This document shows positions 25,166-39,100 of a stretch of DNA of 64,000 nt, piece after piece. Every line of letters begins with the position of its first letter. Position 1 is the first letter of the stretch. Origin of the DNA: Epichloe hybrida (Eukaryota > Ascomycota > Sordariomycetes > Hypocreales > Clavicipitaceae). Location of the stretch: assembly GCA_019022495.1 (NCBI GenBank), contig JAFEKR010000002.1, positions 6,076,001 through 6,140,000 of the forward strand. Direction: 5' to 3'. The notes beneath the pieces were generated by a model that saw only the letters and a list, made by a program, of their open reading frames with translations, did no database searches and was not told where the DNA came from. Both the position numbers and the translations under genes were made by a program.

Positions 25166-25868
25166 TACCTACCTAGGTACCCATGCGGTCTGAAAATTAC
25201 ATGAGACATTGTAGCCCACTCACTGCTACTGATTTTTAACAGTTCTTTTTCTCTAAGAGATATAGCTAATGCATAAGATTTATTTAACTTCCGTTTTTTT
25301 TTTAGGTTTCTTTTCTCCCTCCTCAGTACGAGCATAAACAACTGCCAGTACTGTTTTCATGAGAGCCCTATATGCATCCCTAAGTCAAACAGGAGATTCT
25401 AACCAGCGGGAGGTTGCCGAGGGAAATACCTAGGACAGGCAGAATGGTAGGCGCATTGTAATATGTGGATTCTACAAACTGAACAATACACAACACAGCA
25501 CATTTCTCGATCCTAGGCTACAGGCCTTTACTGCAGAATTACTGCGGTGTAATGGTTTTATTATATAATATTTGCCTTTCCATTGTGTTCGCGGTTGTAC
25601 TTGACCCATTTCCCTGACTGATATCGCGTTGAAAAGTCCCTTCACATTTCCATTGATCCTGAGCCTACCTCTTTATTTCCATGCATTTGAAGCCGAGAAA
25701 GCTCCGGAAACCGGTCCGCAAAAAGCCGGTTGTTGAATGTTGTCAGAAGACAATGATCCTTTGGCAATCTTATTGCAATGAACACAAATGCTTGCCCGTC
25801 GCCCGTCAGCCGTCATCCCGAACAGCAGAGGGAGGAGACCACTTATGTAGTCGTGTTCGAGTCCATGT
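25166..25868. other. Intergenic region downstream of BNA4
   Basis: AT-rich to mixed sequence with T-runs near 25285-25300. No gene or structured RNA recognised. Confidence 0.45.
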
Positions 25869-27722
25869 TCAACGCAGGCCAAAGAGCCTTGAAGCTGTCA
25901 TCAAAACGGACCGATGGTGTCGGTAGCCATAAAATAAGATAGCCGCGGCAAAGGGACTGGTAACGAATGCTAGAAATACCCTTAATAGCATGGTGCCTTG
26001 ATGCTCGCTGTTTTTAACGATATTGCTGTAGCCCTCATTGCTGAAACTGACACGCGAGTACTTCGTGTGCCAACCAAAATTAGGGAAATTAACACTCATA
26101 AATTCTTCCAAGAACTTGCGTATACGATATCGCTTGGATAACACCGAAGATCTCATCTCCACATAATTCTGGACAGCCAATTCGTTGATCGCGTACGCAT
26201 CAGGTGCTCTTACTGCTGAATACTCAGCGAGTGCTTGTGCCCTGTCGGGTGCAGAAGACGCAATCTTGTTATAATCATCAGCAGCAGGGCTGTTGTCCTC
26301 TTGCGCCTCGGCATTTTTGTCGAGAATTGAAAACAAGATTCGAACGTCTTCCATTCCGGCATTCATGCCTTGACCATAGAAGGGGACCATAGCATGAGCT
26401 GCATCGCCAATAATAACCCCAGAGGAACCATAATGATAAGGTCGGCATTTCAGACTGATTAGTGGCAGATGTGGGTTTTGTTTGAAAGAGGCAATTAAAT
26501 TGTCCTCGGATATCAGGTCTGTTACTCCTGGGAAATTTTCTTTGAAGAAAGATGGCACTTTGGCAGGATTGCTTTCGAGCTCAGCAAATTCCTTACTAGG
26601 AAGGAAAAGAGTACATGTGAACGATCCATCCTATAGTGAGAATTTGTTTCTTGTATTAGATATAATAGAAAAAAGAAGAAGGAAGAAATGCATTCGGATG
26701 CTTACCTCACTAGGGATAGCGATGAACATAAAGTCCTTACCCGGCCAAATGTGCAAATGATTTGGTGAAATGCGAAACTTGGACTGAAGACCATCCCCTG
26801 ATCCCATCTCCCGTGGGTCTATGCGGAATTCGCACCATAACGTATCGATATATTCCTGTTGGTAATCCATTCTCGTGAATTTCATTAGGTGATATCTCAC
26901 TGCTGAATGAGCTCCGTCGGCTCCAATCATCAAATCGAAGGTGACCTCGATCTCGGTAGGCCGACTGTTTGGGGTGGTAATGGTATCACGCGCTTCGAAC
27001 CAGGCCCGCCGAAATTGGAAGTCAGCGCCGGTGAGTTTGTGATTGAAGAAAAGTTTCACATTTGGCATTGAATCCAAGATCTCCAGAAGTCGTCTATTTA
27101 TTCCGGACCTGTCGATAGCGTATATTGCCTTCGATTTATCAGTGTCTTGACATTTCGGAGTAAAATATTTGGGAAGTAGTAACAACTCATACCCGACCTT
27201 TGGCATCATAATCTTGCGCATGCTCATATAATTCCCCCCCTTGACTTTCGCCGTGAATCATTCGCCCTCGCATTGGTATCGTTCCAGCCATAATTTTCGC
27301 TACGAGACTAGAGTGGCCAGCGTGTCTCATAGCATTTATCCCACGCTCCGATACAGCTAAATTGATCGACTTTGTAAAGTTGAGCGGAGTTGTACCAGGA
27401 TTACGTAAATCTGCTTGCCGTCAGCTTGCATTCTTTGATTCGACGAGACCACGAGCTTCTTTGACTAGTTCTGATAGCCGAGCGAGTAGCAATCAAGTAC
27501 TACGAACAACAGCATCGATAATTCCATGAAACGCGCCCTCAAACCATTAAGAGCAGAGAAGAAGACGAAAAGACGGAGAGAGACTATGGGGATCGTCCAG
27601 CACTTACCAGGCCGGAGTTCGTATACTTCTACGTCATGACCTCGTTGCGCAGCATAAAGCGCAGCCAAGGATCCCACGGGACCAGCACCAACAACAACTG
27701 TCTTTTGTTGCGGAACAGACAT
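25869..27722 (-). CDS. BNA4: Kynurenine 3-monooxygenase
   Basis: FAD- and NADPH-dependent hydroxylation of L-kynurenine to 3-hydroxykynurenine in tryptophan breakdown and de novo NAD synthesis, at the outer mitochondrial membrane (EC 1.14.13.9). Exons are 27722-27608, 27410-27193, 27128-26706 and 26630-25869, with introns of 197, 64 and 75 bp, all in frame, giving 505 aa. Visible: dinucleotide fold [20 protein letters not shown] (residues 8-27), [41 protein letters not shown], and the FAD motif [20 protein letters not shown] near 328, with a C-terminal hydrophobic anchor (about 470-490). The start MSVPQQKT was chosen because the Rossmann fold begins 7 residues later; an in-frame ATG lies 14 codons upstream. 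Confidence 0.92.
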
Positions 27723-27916
27723 GACTTTGTAGTCGATTAACTTGATCAGGATTGTCGAGGACAAGCCCAGTGAGCGAATTCATCTAGAGGAAAGAAATTT
27801 TCAGTTATCTGGTGACGGGCTTTGGTTACCAAAACATTTCATTCAAACAAACTGCTCATGGGGACAACTAAACGCGCATACGTCAAAAGTGGGCCACTAA
27901 ATGCGCATACAATGCC

Positions 27917-28040
27917 GCCCCTGAATTATTTTACAAATCTACATGCCCTAGCTGTTCGTTCCTCTCTAACAGCTGTGACTTGCTGTAAGTGCACTATAAC
28001 CCCTGTATTGTTTTAGAGAGCTACAAGGGAAATATGCAGG
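27917..28040. repeat. Dispersed repeat, copy A
   Basis: About 120 bp matching 61261-61374 in the same orientation: shared GAATTATTTTACAA-like start, CTACATGCCC, TTCCTCTCT-ACAGCT and a shared end TTTTAGAGAGCTACAAGG. Both copies have nearby GCGCAT motifs. Probably a fragment of one transposon family. Confidence 0.65.
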
Positions 28041-28133
28041 GTATATAGTGCTATCTCCTTAGAGGTCATAAGCCTTGTGGAGTCACGTTAACCAGGGTCT
28101 GTATGTATCCAATTAGATAAAAGTAAACCAGAG

Positions 28134-28490
28134 TGTCAGGAGCGCAGAGGTCAGAGATAGGATGTTTATCAAAGCAGGTCTTTAGAGAACTTTAGGCTAT
28201 GCAAATAAGAAAGAGGCTAGCTAGCTATAAGATAGCTATATACTTAAGGAGTAAGGTATTTATTAAAGACTATATATATTATTAGTACTAGGTTAAAGAT
28301 TAAAACCTTTATATACTTACCCTTAGCTAGTATTTATCTAGTAATAACTATAATAGTCTTAGCTATTACTTTATTTATAACCTTTTAGTATAAGCTATAA
28401 TAAATTAATCTCTCTTAACCTTTTTAAGAATATAAACTATTAGCTAGATTATTATATAGCTAATACTTTAAAGATCTATAAGAAATATAT
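28134..28490 (-). mobile_element. MITE copy 1 (inverted relative to copy 2, degraded)
   Basis: Starts TGTCAGGAGCGCAGAGGTCA and aligns, in reverse orientation, with the element at 29131-29519 through about 350 bp. Almost all differences are C-to-T or G-to-A, and its far end has lost the terminal repeat. Confidence 0.7.
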
Positions 28491-28587
28491 TAGTACTTTA
28501 TAATAATAAAGCTATAGATAATTAGGAAGTTAAAGAACCCTTATAATCTAAAACTATAGATAATAATCAGAGTATTGCACTAAAACG

Positions 28588-28766
28588 TGTAGTGTAGTGT
28601 AGTATTTGTAGTGTAGTGTAGTAACTACACTATAAACTACACTATACTATAAACTACACTAACTATAAACTACACTAACTATAAAAAAAAAAAAACTACA
28701 ATACATTACACTACAAATTTTTTTTCCTAAACTACACTAACTACAAACACTACAAATGTAGTATTA
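28588..28766. repeat. TAGTG/CACTA simple-repeat palindrome
   Basis: GTAGTGTAGT units on the left and CTACACTA/AACTACACTAA units on the right with an A-run in the middle, so the two halves are inverted copies able to form a large hairpin. Could be subterminal repeats of a DNA transposon. Confidence 0.75.
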
Positions 28767-29130
28767 GACTTTTTATTAGTTATTAGTATTTATAAGGTTA
28801 AAAGAAAGCTAGTTATATAAAAGCTTTTATTATTACCTATTTTATTAAATTAGTTATAGAATTTATAATATAATATTATTTTTATAATTTTATTATAACT
28901 AAGTAAGGTTATATATAATATTATACTTTTTTAATAATACTATTTAACTTAATACTTTATTTCCTTAATATAACTTAAAGAAAAACCTTCTTATTATATT
29001 ATTTACTATTTCTATAAATTATTTTATATTTCTATAAATTATTATTATTACTTATTTTAAAAAAACTATAAAAAAAACTACTAGTAAACTTAATATAAGT
29101 AGCTTATTATATCTTATTATAGCTTATAAT

Positions 29131-29519
29131 ATGTCAGGAGCGCAGAGGTCAAAGATAGGATGTTCATCGAAGCGGGTCTTCGGAGTGTTAGCTGCATAAT
29201 AATCTAGCTAACGGTTTGTATCCTTAAAAAGGTTATAAGAGATTGATTTATTATGGCTTATACTAAAAGGTTAAGAACGAAGTAATAGCTAAAACTATTG
29301 CAATTACTACTAGATAGATGCTAGCTAGGGGCAGGTGTGTAAAGGTTTTAATCTCTAACCTAGCACTAATAATATGCGTAATCTTTAATAAATACCTTGC
29401 TTTATAAGCACGTGGCTATCTTATAGCTAGCTAGTCTCTTTGTTATCCGCATAGCCTAAAGGTTCTCTAAAGACCCGCTTCGATAAACATCCTATCTTTG
29501 ACCTTTGCGCTCCTAACAT
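29131..29519 (+). mobile_element. MITE copy 2, 389 bp with ~53-bp terminal inverted repeats
   Basis: Left end ATGTCAGGAGCGCAGAGGTC and right end inverted ATGTTAGGAGCGCAAAGGTC are near-perfect inverted repeats extending through AAAGATAGGATGTTCATCGA and AGCGGGTCTTC. No coding capacity. Short AAT or TA flanks may be the target duplication. Clear non-autonomous DNA transposon structure. Confidence 0.8.
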
Positions 29520-29570
29520 AATAGCTTATAATAGCTTATAATAGCTTATAATAGCTTATAATACTAATAT

Positions 29571-29691
29571 TACTAAGATTACTAAGATTACTAAGATTAC
29601 TAAGATTACTAAGATTACTAAGATTACTAAGATTACTAAGATTACTAAGATTACTAAGATTACTAAGATTACTAAGATTACTAATATTATT
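29571..29691. repeat. 9-bp tandem array (ATTACTAAG)n
   Basis: About 13 near-perfect copies of ATTACTAAG. Together with four copies of the preceding AATAGCTTAT-type unit it lies on the 3' side of the minus-strand LINE and could be its tail. Confidence 0.9.
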
Positions 29692-32600
29692 AGTGTTAAA
29701 GTTTAATAATATATATTCTTTACGCTAGCTAGCTAACTATGTAGCTATTCCTAGTACTCTATCCGCTTAGTTAAGAGGGAAAACCCTTTACTAGGAAGAA
29801 AAACCCCCTTATATCTATTAATAAGCTAGCGCTAACCCTCTTCTAGGTTTACACTATATTAGGTGTAATTAATTATAGGTATTTAGTGCTAGCTTACACT
29901 AGCCTTATCCTAAAGAAAATAAAAAAGAAAGGAAAAAGTATAGTAATAGTCCTAACTAGCTCCCTTTAGTGCTAGTCTAGTCTTACTCTAACCTAGCTCT
30001 ATATCTCTTACTTTACCCTAAGGTATAGTAAATTTAGATTTATAATAATAATTCACTTTTTATTTACTTTACTTTTAACTCTTCTAGTACTTTACTTTTT
30101 AGCTAAATCTAACCTAGCACTAGTCTAGATATCTTATAAAGTCTAAGTATATAGTTTTATTTAATTATAGTAAGGGGTAGGTAATTTAGGCCTAGTAACT
30201 AGGTAGTTTTACTCCTAGATTAGTTACGTGCTATCTATATATTTACTTATCTTATGCTTTGTTTTCTAGCTAATATTATAGTTAGTCCCCCCTCTTCTCT
30301 CTTTTAAGTATAAAAGAGAGCTCCTCCCCCCTTAAGGTTTTAATCTTTTTCCTTTTCTTATAATAAATTTCCTATAGGTTCTTTTCCTTCCTATCTCTTT
30401 TAGAAGCTATTTAAGGCTTCTTTAGTCTAGTGCTAGTTTAAATACTAATATTTTATATAGAAAAACATACTATAATATTACTAAGCTTTATAAGTACCTT
30501 ATTTTTAGTGCTATTTTAGCTTTAATTTACCTAGGAACTTATAACCTTAGATAAGTATTTAAGGAAGTCCCTAATCTAGAAGTAATTAGATTAAGTAAAG
30601 GTAAAAGGCCTAGAAGTAAGTCCCCTTTGCCTTTATTTCGCCCTATTTCTAGGTCTAACCTAGGGTAGCTAGGTAAGCTATAAGAGATCTAGTATATATC
30701 CTATAAGATATAATCTATTAAATATAAGGGCTATTAGTACTATAATATTATTAGTAAGTTAGTTTATTTCTAGTCTAGGGGCAAGGCTAATCTATATATA
30801 AAGGGGTAATATCTAACGCTTATTTTAATTATTAAGTCTATAATTATATATATATTAAGGTAATATTAACTCCTATGCCTATTCTAAGCTTACTTTAGTG
30901 CTAATTTACTTATAGCTAAATATTACTAGCTAGTAAGGGGAATATTAGTAGTTAGTTAAGACCTAGGCTAGCATAGTTACTAGGAGTAATATAAGTGGTT
31001 TTACTCTAGCTTAGTAGTAGCTTTATTTTATAGCTAACTTTAATTATCTAGGCCCTAGAGGACTATATAGCTTAGGTTAAAAAACTTTATACTAAAAACT
31101 ATACTAAGAAGAAATAGGGCATTACTATAGTAAGCCTAGACCTAGCTAGGTCTAGGTCTATAGAGAAATAATATAATAAGGTTATCTTTTAGCTCTAGTA
31201 GCTTAATACCTAAGTAGCAGAGATAAACTAGCTCCTAGCTACTAGCCTATTAGCTAAGGGTAAGAGTAAGGTAATAGAGAATATAATCCCTATTCCTAAG
31301 GAGAAATAAAGCTAATTCTAGGTTAGTAAAGGGGTAGTAGTAAGCTAGTGTAAAATAATACCTATAGCTTTTTAACTTAAAATTAATCTAATAACTATTC
31401 TAAACCTATAGTCTTCCTATTATAGTGTAATTCTGCCTTATATCTAACCTGCCTTTATAGCTACACTGTTTTACCTAGTGCCTCTCTCTAGTTATCTATA
31501 GTGTCTATTTATTAGTTAGTTTAGTTACCTCTAGGGTAGCCTAGATCCTCCCCTAGTTTACATTAACTAAAGGCTAGGTCTTACGCTAATATATAGTATT
31601 AGAGTTTTCTTATACTAAGGAACTACTTTATAATATATCTTACCTTTAGGGGATTATCTAAGGCTAGCCTTACCTCCTATATATCTCTAGGCTATCTTAT
31701 TTAGGGGCATTTATAGTTATAGTTAGCGTAGTTAATAATTATATAGTACTAGTCTTTAACTATATAACTATAGCTATATAAGGGCAAAGCTATCCTAGGA
31801 ACATGCCTTTAGAAAAGGAACTTATTAAGGCTAATCTTTCCTATATATAATTATACTATTATAAAGAAAATATACTTATTAAGCCTAGTGTGAAATTTCT
31901 AGATTTCCTTTAGGTTATAGGTAAGTAAGTAGTCCTTTATTAGCTCTCTCCTATGCCTATATTATCTCTATTACCTATTAAAATGCTAGTTTTCTTATCT
32001 TTTCTTTTACTTCTTATATAGTTATATATTTAGTTTATTATTAGTAAGTAAGGGTTTTCTTTTACATTATAGTACTATTTACACTAAGTTAGCTATAGCC
32101 TATATCTTATTTATTATTTTACTAAGTATAATCCTTTCCTTAAACTTTTGCTTTATCTTATTTAAGTAAAGGTCTAAGGGGGGGATATAGGTTTTAACTT
32201 CTAGCTAAGTAATTAGTATAACCTTAAACACTCTAGCTATAGTCTAAAGATAGGTTAATTAGTTTACTATAAAACTTCTAACTATTCCTTATAGTTTTCC
32301 TTCTTTCTTAGTTAGGGTATAGTAAGCACTTACCCTATAGGTAAGAATAGGCTAGACTACTTATATATATATAAGCTAGGTATCTCTAAAGCTAACGCCC
32401 TATGCTAATGCTACTAATGTAAAGAGTATAAGCTATTACTAGGCTAGTTTTCCCTTAAGGATATTCTTATAAGTACTCTAGTTAAGTTTCCTATTTACCT
32501 ATACCCTAAGGAATTAGTATACCTTTATTAAAGCTATTTTCTCTATACTAAGCTAAACCCTAGCCTATAAGGGCCTATAAGCCTTACTAAAGTATATAAG

Positions 32601-35600
32601 TTTAGTTTTTACTAGGTTAAACTTTACTCTTACTTCCTTTACCTATTCCTTATAGATCTTCTAAGTAGCCTTAAGTTTTCTCTAGGTTTATACTATATTT
32701 TTACTAAATACTATAATATTTATATTATTAGCAAATCTAATTACTACTATACCTAGGATAGCCTAGAGGTATATATAAAGTTTTATAAAGTAAAGAAAAA
32801 AGAGAATTAATAAAAGAGAAAATCCTTATAAGGTACTAGCCTTAATCTTAAAGGGTTTAAAGAGTCCTTTATTAAAGCTAAGCTAGCTTATTCTATCCAC
32901 TAGGAAGCTTTATATTATAGCTATTAGCTAGTAAGGGATTTCTATTAGAATTAGTAAGTAAATTAGGTATAGGTAGCTAACTTTATTAAAAGTAAATAAG
33001 ATATTTATCTAGGTAAGTAAGGCAATTTTGCCTTTACTCTAGGCCTCTCTTACGCACTTTACTAAGACCTTAATTATAGTCTTTATTAACCTATTTATTC
33101 TATTTCTTATCTATAGCTTTAGGAGGAGTCCTTTTACCTTAGTAAAGGCTATAAGTTACTTTATAATCACTACTTCTATAATTTTTCCTATAATATTTAG
33201 TAAGGAGATAGGCCTTTAAGTATTAGCCCTCCTTATCTCTTTTATTATCTTACCTAGTTTCCTAATTACTACTACTTTAGTAATCTAAAATTAGGCTAGG
33301 AAATACCTTACTTTAAGGATAGTATTTAGAAGCTAGACTATAGCTTCTTTTACTAGCTTATTATAGGCCTTAATAAGGCCTACTAGGAGCTTATTATTAC
33401 CTAGTGCTTTTTAGCTAGCTATATCTAATATAATATCTAATATCTTTTCTAATCTAAACTAGTTATTATCTAGAAATAGTGTGTTATTTAGCTCTAGGAA
33501 GGTAAGGTCTAGGATTTAGGAGAGGTTTACTATAGGCTTAGGGAAAAACCTTAGTACTAGCATACTTACTTTATTCTTATATATAGTAGCTAGGTTTAGG
33601 TTATTTTTAGTCCTTTCTAGCTCTAGTAGCCTAGGTAGTTCTAGGGGGGCTTAGCTTTAAAGCTAGGCCTATCTCTCTAGTCTTTACACTCCCCTATCCT
33701 TTCTCTATATATTAGCCTTTTATAAGGTATTTCTCTATATATTTCTTCTCTTAGTTCTAATAACTTATTCTTAGTCCTTATTTACCTTAGTATAGGCTTA
33801 CTAGTTTACTTCTATTCTTTATTATCTTTATTATCTCTTTACCTATCTAGCTCTAGTAACTACCTCTTTAGCTATCCTTAACTACTATACCTCTAGGCTA
33901 GAGAGCCCCTAGGGCTTCTATAGGGCTACCTTATCCACTATTTATTAAAGGTTTATAATAAGCTAGGTAGCGTATATGTCTATCCCTTCTTTATCTTATA
34001 GATCTAGGGCGTTTTTAGGTTAAAAGCATACCACTACCTTTGCCTTTATATATAGTTTATTTATTATATTTCACATATATCTAAGGGCCTATAGGATATT
34101 ATCTTATAGGCTAGTGAGAATACTAATTAGCTATAGGATATAGTTAAATCTAGTAAGGTCTTTTACTCCTTTATAGTAAACTTAGATATCTAGGGTTACT
34201 TACACTAGGTCTATAGTACTATCCCTATTATCCTTATATTATCTAGTTAGTTCCCCTTAGGGTATTACTAGTCTAAGCCTTTACTAGCTTATAAGTTCTA
34301 GTAGCTTATTTACTTTATTAGTGGTTTTATCTAGCTTATCCTAGAGAGAATGCTTTTAGTTAAAATCTCTTATAAATACGCTCTAGTTATGTGATATCTC
34401 TATATTAATATCTTATATAGGGGTGTTCTAGTTATTACTATAACCTTCTAAATAGAGGGAATAGATATTAATCCTATGAATTTTTACTAGTAACTAGTTA
34501 GGCCCTCCCTAGGCTAACTATAACCCTATATTATATTTCTTATTAATATATATAGTATTATATCTATTATAGTATGTAAGTTAAAACTAGGCAAGGCCTA
34601 GTATAAGGGGCTATAGATATTTTATATATTCTTACTCTTAGATTACTATTATATTTATATTAGTTTAGTAATAGAGCGTAATATATATTAGGCTATCCTT
34701 TTTATTTATATTCTAAAAGAGAACTTATAATATTACTATATTAATTAAGGGGGTAGTGGTAAGTCTTAGCTATCCTATACTAGTTTTATTCTAGCCTTAA
34801 GTTATTTTATATAGTGCCTAATGCTCCTAGCTCTTAGCTATTTAGCGCTTTACTTTATATTTATAAGTTAACCTCTCTTTTTTCCTATTATTACTATAGG
34901 TTTTATAGCTATACTAGCTCTCTCTTAGGCTAAAGCTAGGTTCTTACTAGGGGAGCTAGAGGTAAAGTAAGATAGTTATTCTAGGTATCTAGCCTTTACT
35001 ATATTTTACTTCTCTTTTAGTACTAGGTAGTCTCTAGACTAGGCTAGGTATAGTCTAAAGTATAGGATATAGTTTTCCTTAAGTTATTTATTTATTATTA
35101 GGTATAATACCTTACTATCTTTATACTAGCTAGCTTTACACTTACTATACCTTAGTATTACCTTATAAAACTTAGTAATATATTCTATTTAAAAGTAATT
35201 ATAGCACTATCTAGGTTATAAGGTCTTATTATATAGTTTAGTTTAGAATAGCTTTACTTTAAAGACTATTTTATCTTAGTATATCTTATTAGTATCTTTA
35301 ACTTTAGCTAGTCTAAGAATTAGAGTAGTTTACTAAGTATTCTTACCCTAGGGGTATCTTATAGTTACCTTAATTATATTTACTTTATTTGCTTTTCTAA
35401 TTTCTATTACTAGGTTCTTAATAGATATATACTTTATTAGGAAACCCTTAATAATAACGCTAAGTATATAGTAGTAAATAGCTACCTCTAGGCTAAACAC
35501 TTTAGTAATCTATTTTTAGTTTTCTTTATATTATACTATGTTTCCTTTAAAGGTAATAATTATATTCTTACTAGGGAGTTTTCTAGCTACTATTACTAAG

Positions 35601-36180
35601 GCTTACCTAATAGCTTTATTTATAGCTATAACTATATCTTTCACACCCCTAGACTAAAGTAATTCTTATATAGTGTTTCCTTTTATAAGTACTTCTCTAT
35701 ATTATCTTCTAGGGACCTAGAGAGAGAGAGGGTTAGTATTTAGTTATTTTAGGGTAAGCCTAGCTATAATACTAGCCTAGGTTAAGGAGTTATTATCTTT
35801 AGCTTCCTCCCTAATAGCCTCCTTAAGGGCTATTTTTAATACTTCTTTAGTAATATAAATATTACTATTATTAGTATTTATAGTTCTTATTTTAGCTTAG
35901 GCGTGGTTTATTACCTAGTTAGCTATAGTAAGTGTAATACACTATACTTAGGTAACTTTATTACTTAGGATAAGGCTAGTAATCTTATTATAATATTTTA
36001 TATCTTTAGGGTATATAAATTAGTTCTAGTTTACTATTAGGTTATCTTTACTCCTTTAGATATTAAACTATCTTATTCTTATATTTAAGTAGTAGTTACT
36101 CTAAGCTAGCCCCCCTAAGCCTATATTAATTACTATTAGTATTTTATTTACACTCTTACTACTAGCTCTATTATAGTGTA
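29692..36180 (-). mobile_element. RIP-degraded LINE (Tad/I-type non-LTR retrotransposon)
   Basis: Read on the - strand through RIP-type stops, it gives first a Cys/His-containing segment (about 35.2 kb), then an APE-type endonuclease with a damaged GDFN box (VFIRDFNWKHSLWDKL, near 34.36 kb), then a LINE reverse transcriptase: RPISLLNIIGKIIEVV (33.2 kb), INILFTFNKVSYLYLIYLL (33.0 kb), the INSLFFLYFIKLYIYL region (32.8 kb) and FANNINIIVF (32.71-32.75 kb, FADD with both Asp codons changed by G-to-A). The 5' end lies near the G-run at 36190 and the 3' end near 29.7 kb; both borders are approximate. No open frame survives. Confidence 0.75.
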
Positions 36181-39100
36181 ATATTATAGGGGGGGAGAAA
36201 CAAAGGCGAGGATTTCGAATATCGATGTAATTTGTATTTTAGAGGCGATTCCGAACCTTAGGGTCAAAATAAACTATAACTTATTTACTAGTTTTAGGCT
36301 TTTAATAAAGCAAACCCTACGTTTAAGTACTAAAAATAATAACTTATTAAAACTAAGGAATAAGAAGATTTAATTAAACTTACGAAATACAAATTTAATA
36401 ATAGACTGCTTAAAAGACATAAAAACCTAATATATTAAGAACTGCCTATTTACTAGAATCTAATAGATTTGCAAGCTATATATCTTGTGTAAAAGGAAGT
36501 TAAATTATGTATTCATAAAGCTAAATCTATAGGTTTTCTTAATAAATCTACTAGATTAGAAGGTAGTAAGGCATTAGAGAGATAATCTAAAAACATTAGC
36601 CTTACTTATAGTATAATAACCACTAGGACTAAGAGTAGTATAAATAAGGATAAGAATAACAAAGAAAAGGGGATTAAAAACTATCCTAAAAATAACACCA
36701 CTATTTAGCGTACTAAACCCCCTAACTAGCTAATAGGGTTATATCTAGAGGACCTATAATTAGGACTCTTAGGGAACTCACTAGATTTAGAGGAATTTTA
36801 TAACCTCTAGTTAGGATCCTTAGGGAACCTATAAAATCTAGGGGAGTATTACACTAAGATTAGCGAATCTAATACTATAAGGATTTTATAAGAGGTAATA
36901 AAGTAATATTAGGTTACGTAAAAAGAGATAATAGCTAAAATAACAGTAAGAATAGACTAGCTAGTAATAAGACTAATAACTAAAATCAAAAGCTTATAAA
37001 GTGTAAATGCCTTAGTAGGATTAATACTATTAGCGCGAAATGCTACCTAGGGAATGTTATATTTACTAAATAACTAGGGTTAGTATAATAGCTACCTAGA
37101 TACTAAAGCAAGACTATTAGCATAATAGATATACCTATAGTACTAATAGTATTAGTAACCATAGTACCTATAGGATTTCATATAATAATAGGCGAATTCA
37201 CACCGGATATAGTATTAAACTACATATTCCCTAGGTCTAGAATAGTACATGACTTCCTAACCTAGAAAAAGAACAAATCTAGCGTTTAATTAGAATTAGG
37301 ATAACTAATAAATAGAAAACGCGAAACAAAACGCGAATTTAACATAGAAAATCACGGACATTAGATACTTTAAGCCTTATAATAAATTAGAAAAGGCTAG
37401 CAAAGACCTTATAATATATAATAGGAAGTAAACTATTTTCTATAATATTAAATTATAGGTCTAGGCAGTTAAGGATCACTTATATTATACTAACCCTAGT
37501 TAATAATATATTATTTAAAAGAAAATCTAGATACTATTCTAAGGAGATATAATAGTATAGTACTAATAATATCTTAATTTAGAAAAATAAAGCACTATAT
37601 TTAGCAATATACTATTAGTCTTTAAGGTAGTCTAGAAGGAATTTAGTATTTAAGTCTAGGATATAATAGCGTGGCTTAATAAAGCAAAATACACTAAAGA
37701 AAACATTAAGAATAACATGTCTTTTCGCGATTTTATGTTAAAAATTTTCTAGTATACTAGAGTAAATAGCAAAACAATAGATTATTAGCTTCTAGTACGC
37801 TTATATCTTAAACTTTATCTAGGATTACGCTAGATATATTTAGTTTTAATAATAATAGATATAAGATTAGCCTATATTACTATAGTGAATAACAAAAGGT
37901 AAGATCTATATAATTACTTATAAAGTAAAGATTAGTCTATAGTTAGAAAAGGTAAAGGGAAGCTAAAAGTTTATTTTAACACTAAGATATCTAGTAGTAA
38001 CTTAAAAGAGAATAAGAATAAAGCTTAAGTAAATTAAAATAAACTATTAAATATATAATTTTAGCTAGGAAATTAATATTATAGATAGGATAATTAGAAT
38101 ATCTAAAGATCCTTAGGTTTTTTCTAACTAAGGCTATACTAGTAAAACACGTAAATTAAGGGATAAAACTAGAGACTATAGTAAAATAAACTATAGGAGA
38201 ATAAAGGAAAGTGTCTAGGTTTTAGTTAGAATTAATAAGATAACCCCCTAGTCTAATGTAATAAATAATAATTATAGGATCTAGGACTATTAGAGGCATT
38301 TAGCTAGTAGTAGTAGCCTAGGTAATTTTAATATTAGGAGAAACCGTTTACTAAGGATAAGGAATATGCTTATATTATAGTATATAATAATAATTCTAAT
38401 ATATAATAATATAAGACCTATCTTTAGGAATATAGTTATTATATAGCTAAAGAAAGGGAGGTTAAAGAGAATAATTATATAGAAACCTAGGTATAGGACT
38501 TAAATTTTATTAAAACTCACTTTATAAAAAATATTAAAAAGGAGGTAAATAAAAACACTATAAGGATAGATTTAATAAAGCTAAACTAACTAGTTCTAGG
38601 ATAAGTAATTAAAGCTATTATAAGACTATAAGAAGTTAAATATAATAGGAAGTAAGTAAATATATATTTAAAGATTAATATTAAGTTTAATAATAAAGGC
38701 AAGAGTTATTAGATTTACCTTAACTTAGGAATATTATTAATTTTAGCAGATAAGGCATAGCTTTAGTAAAATGAATTAAATGTAAAATAAGCAATGTAAG
38801 AACCTAAGCCTATATCTAGAGTAAGGTCTTCCTTTTTTATAACTAAAAAAGCTATATTTAATTTTTATATTCTAGGGATAGTTTATAGAACTAAAATCAC
38901 CGGATATTTTATAGTAATAGCAGACGTAATGCTAAATCTAGGACTAAAACTATTACTAGAAATAAATTTCCTTTATAAGTATAAAGTAAAGCTTAATTTT
39001 ATATGCCCTAGGGTGGTTTTTTAGTTAGTCTATAGCATAATAGTACTAGTAAGGATTTTTAGGCTAGCTACTAAAGTTCCTTATTAGAGGGTAGTTACTA

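Noticed and set aside
25869..27722. Part of a secondary-metabolite cluster (FAD monooxygenase)
   Set aside because: Motifs and neighbours fit primary kynurenine metabolism; no synthase, cyclase or cluster regulator is adjacent.
29560..29691. CRISPR-like or telomeric array
   Set aside because: Units are contiguous 9-mers with no spacers and are not a TTAGGG-type telomere repeat.
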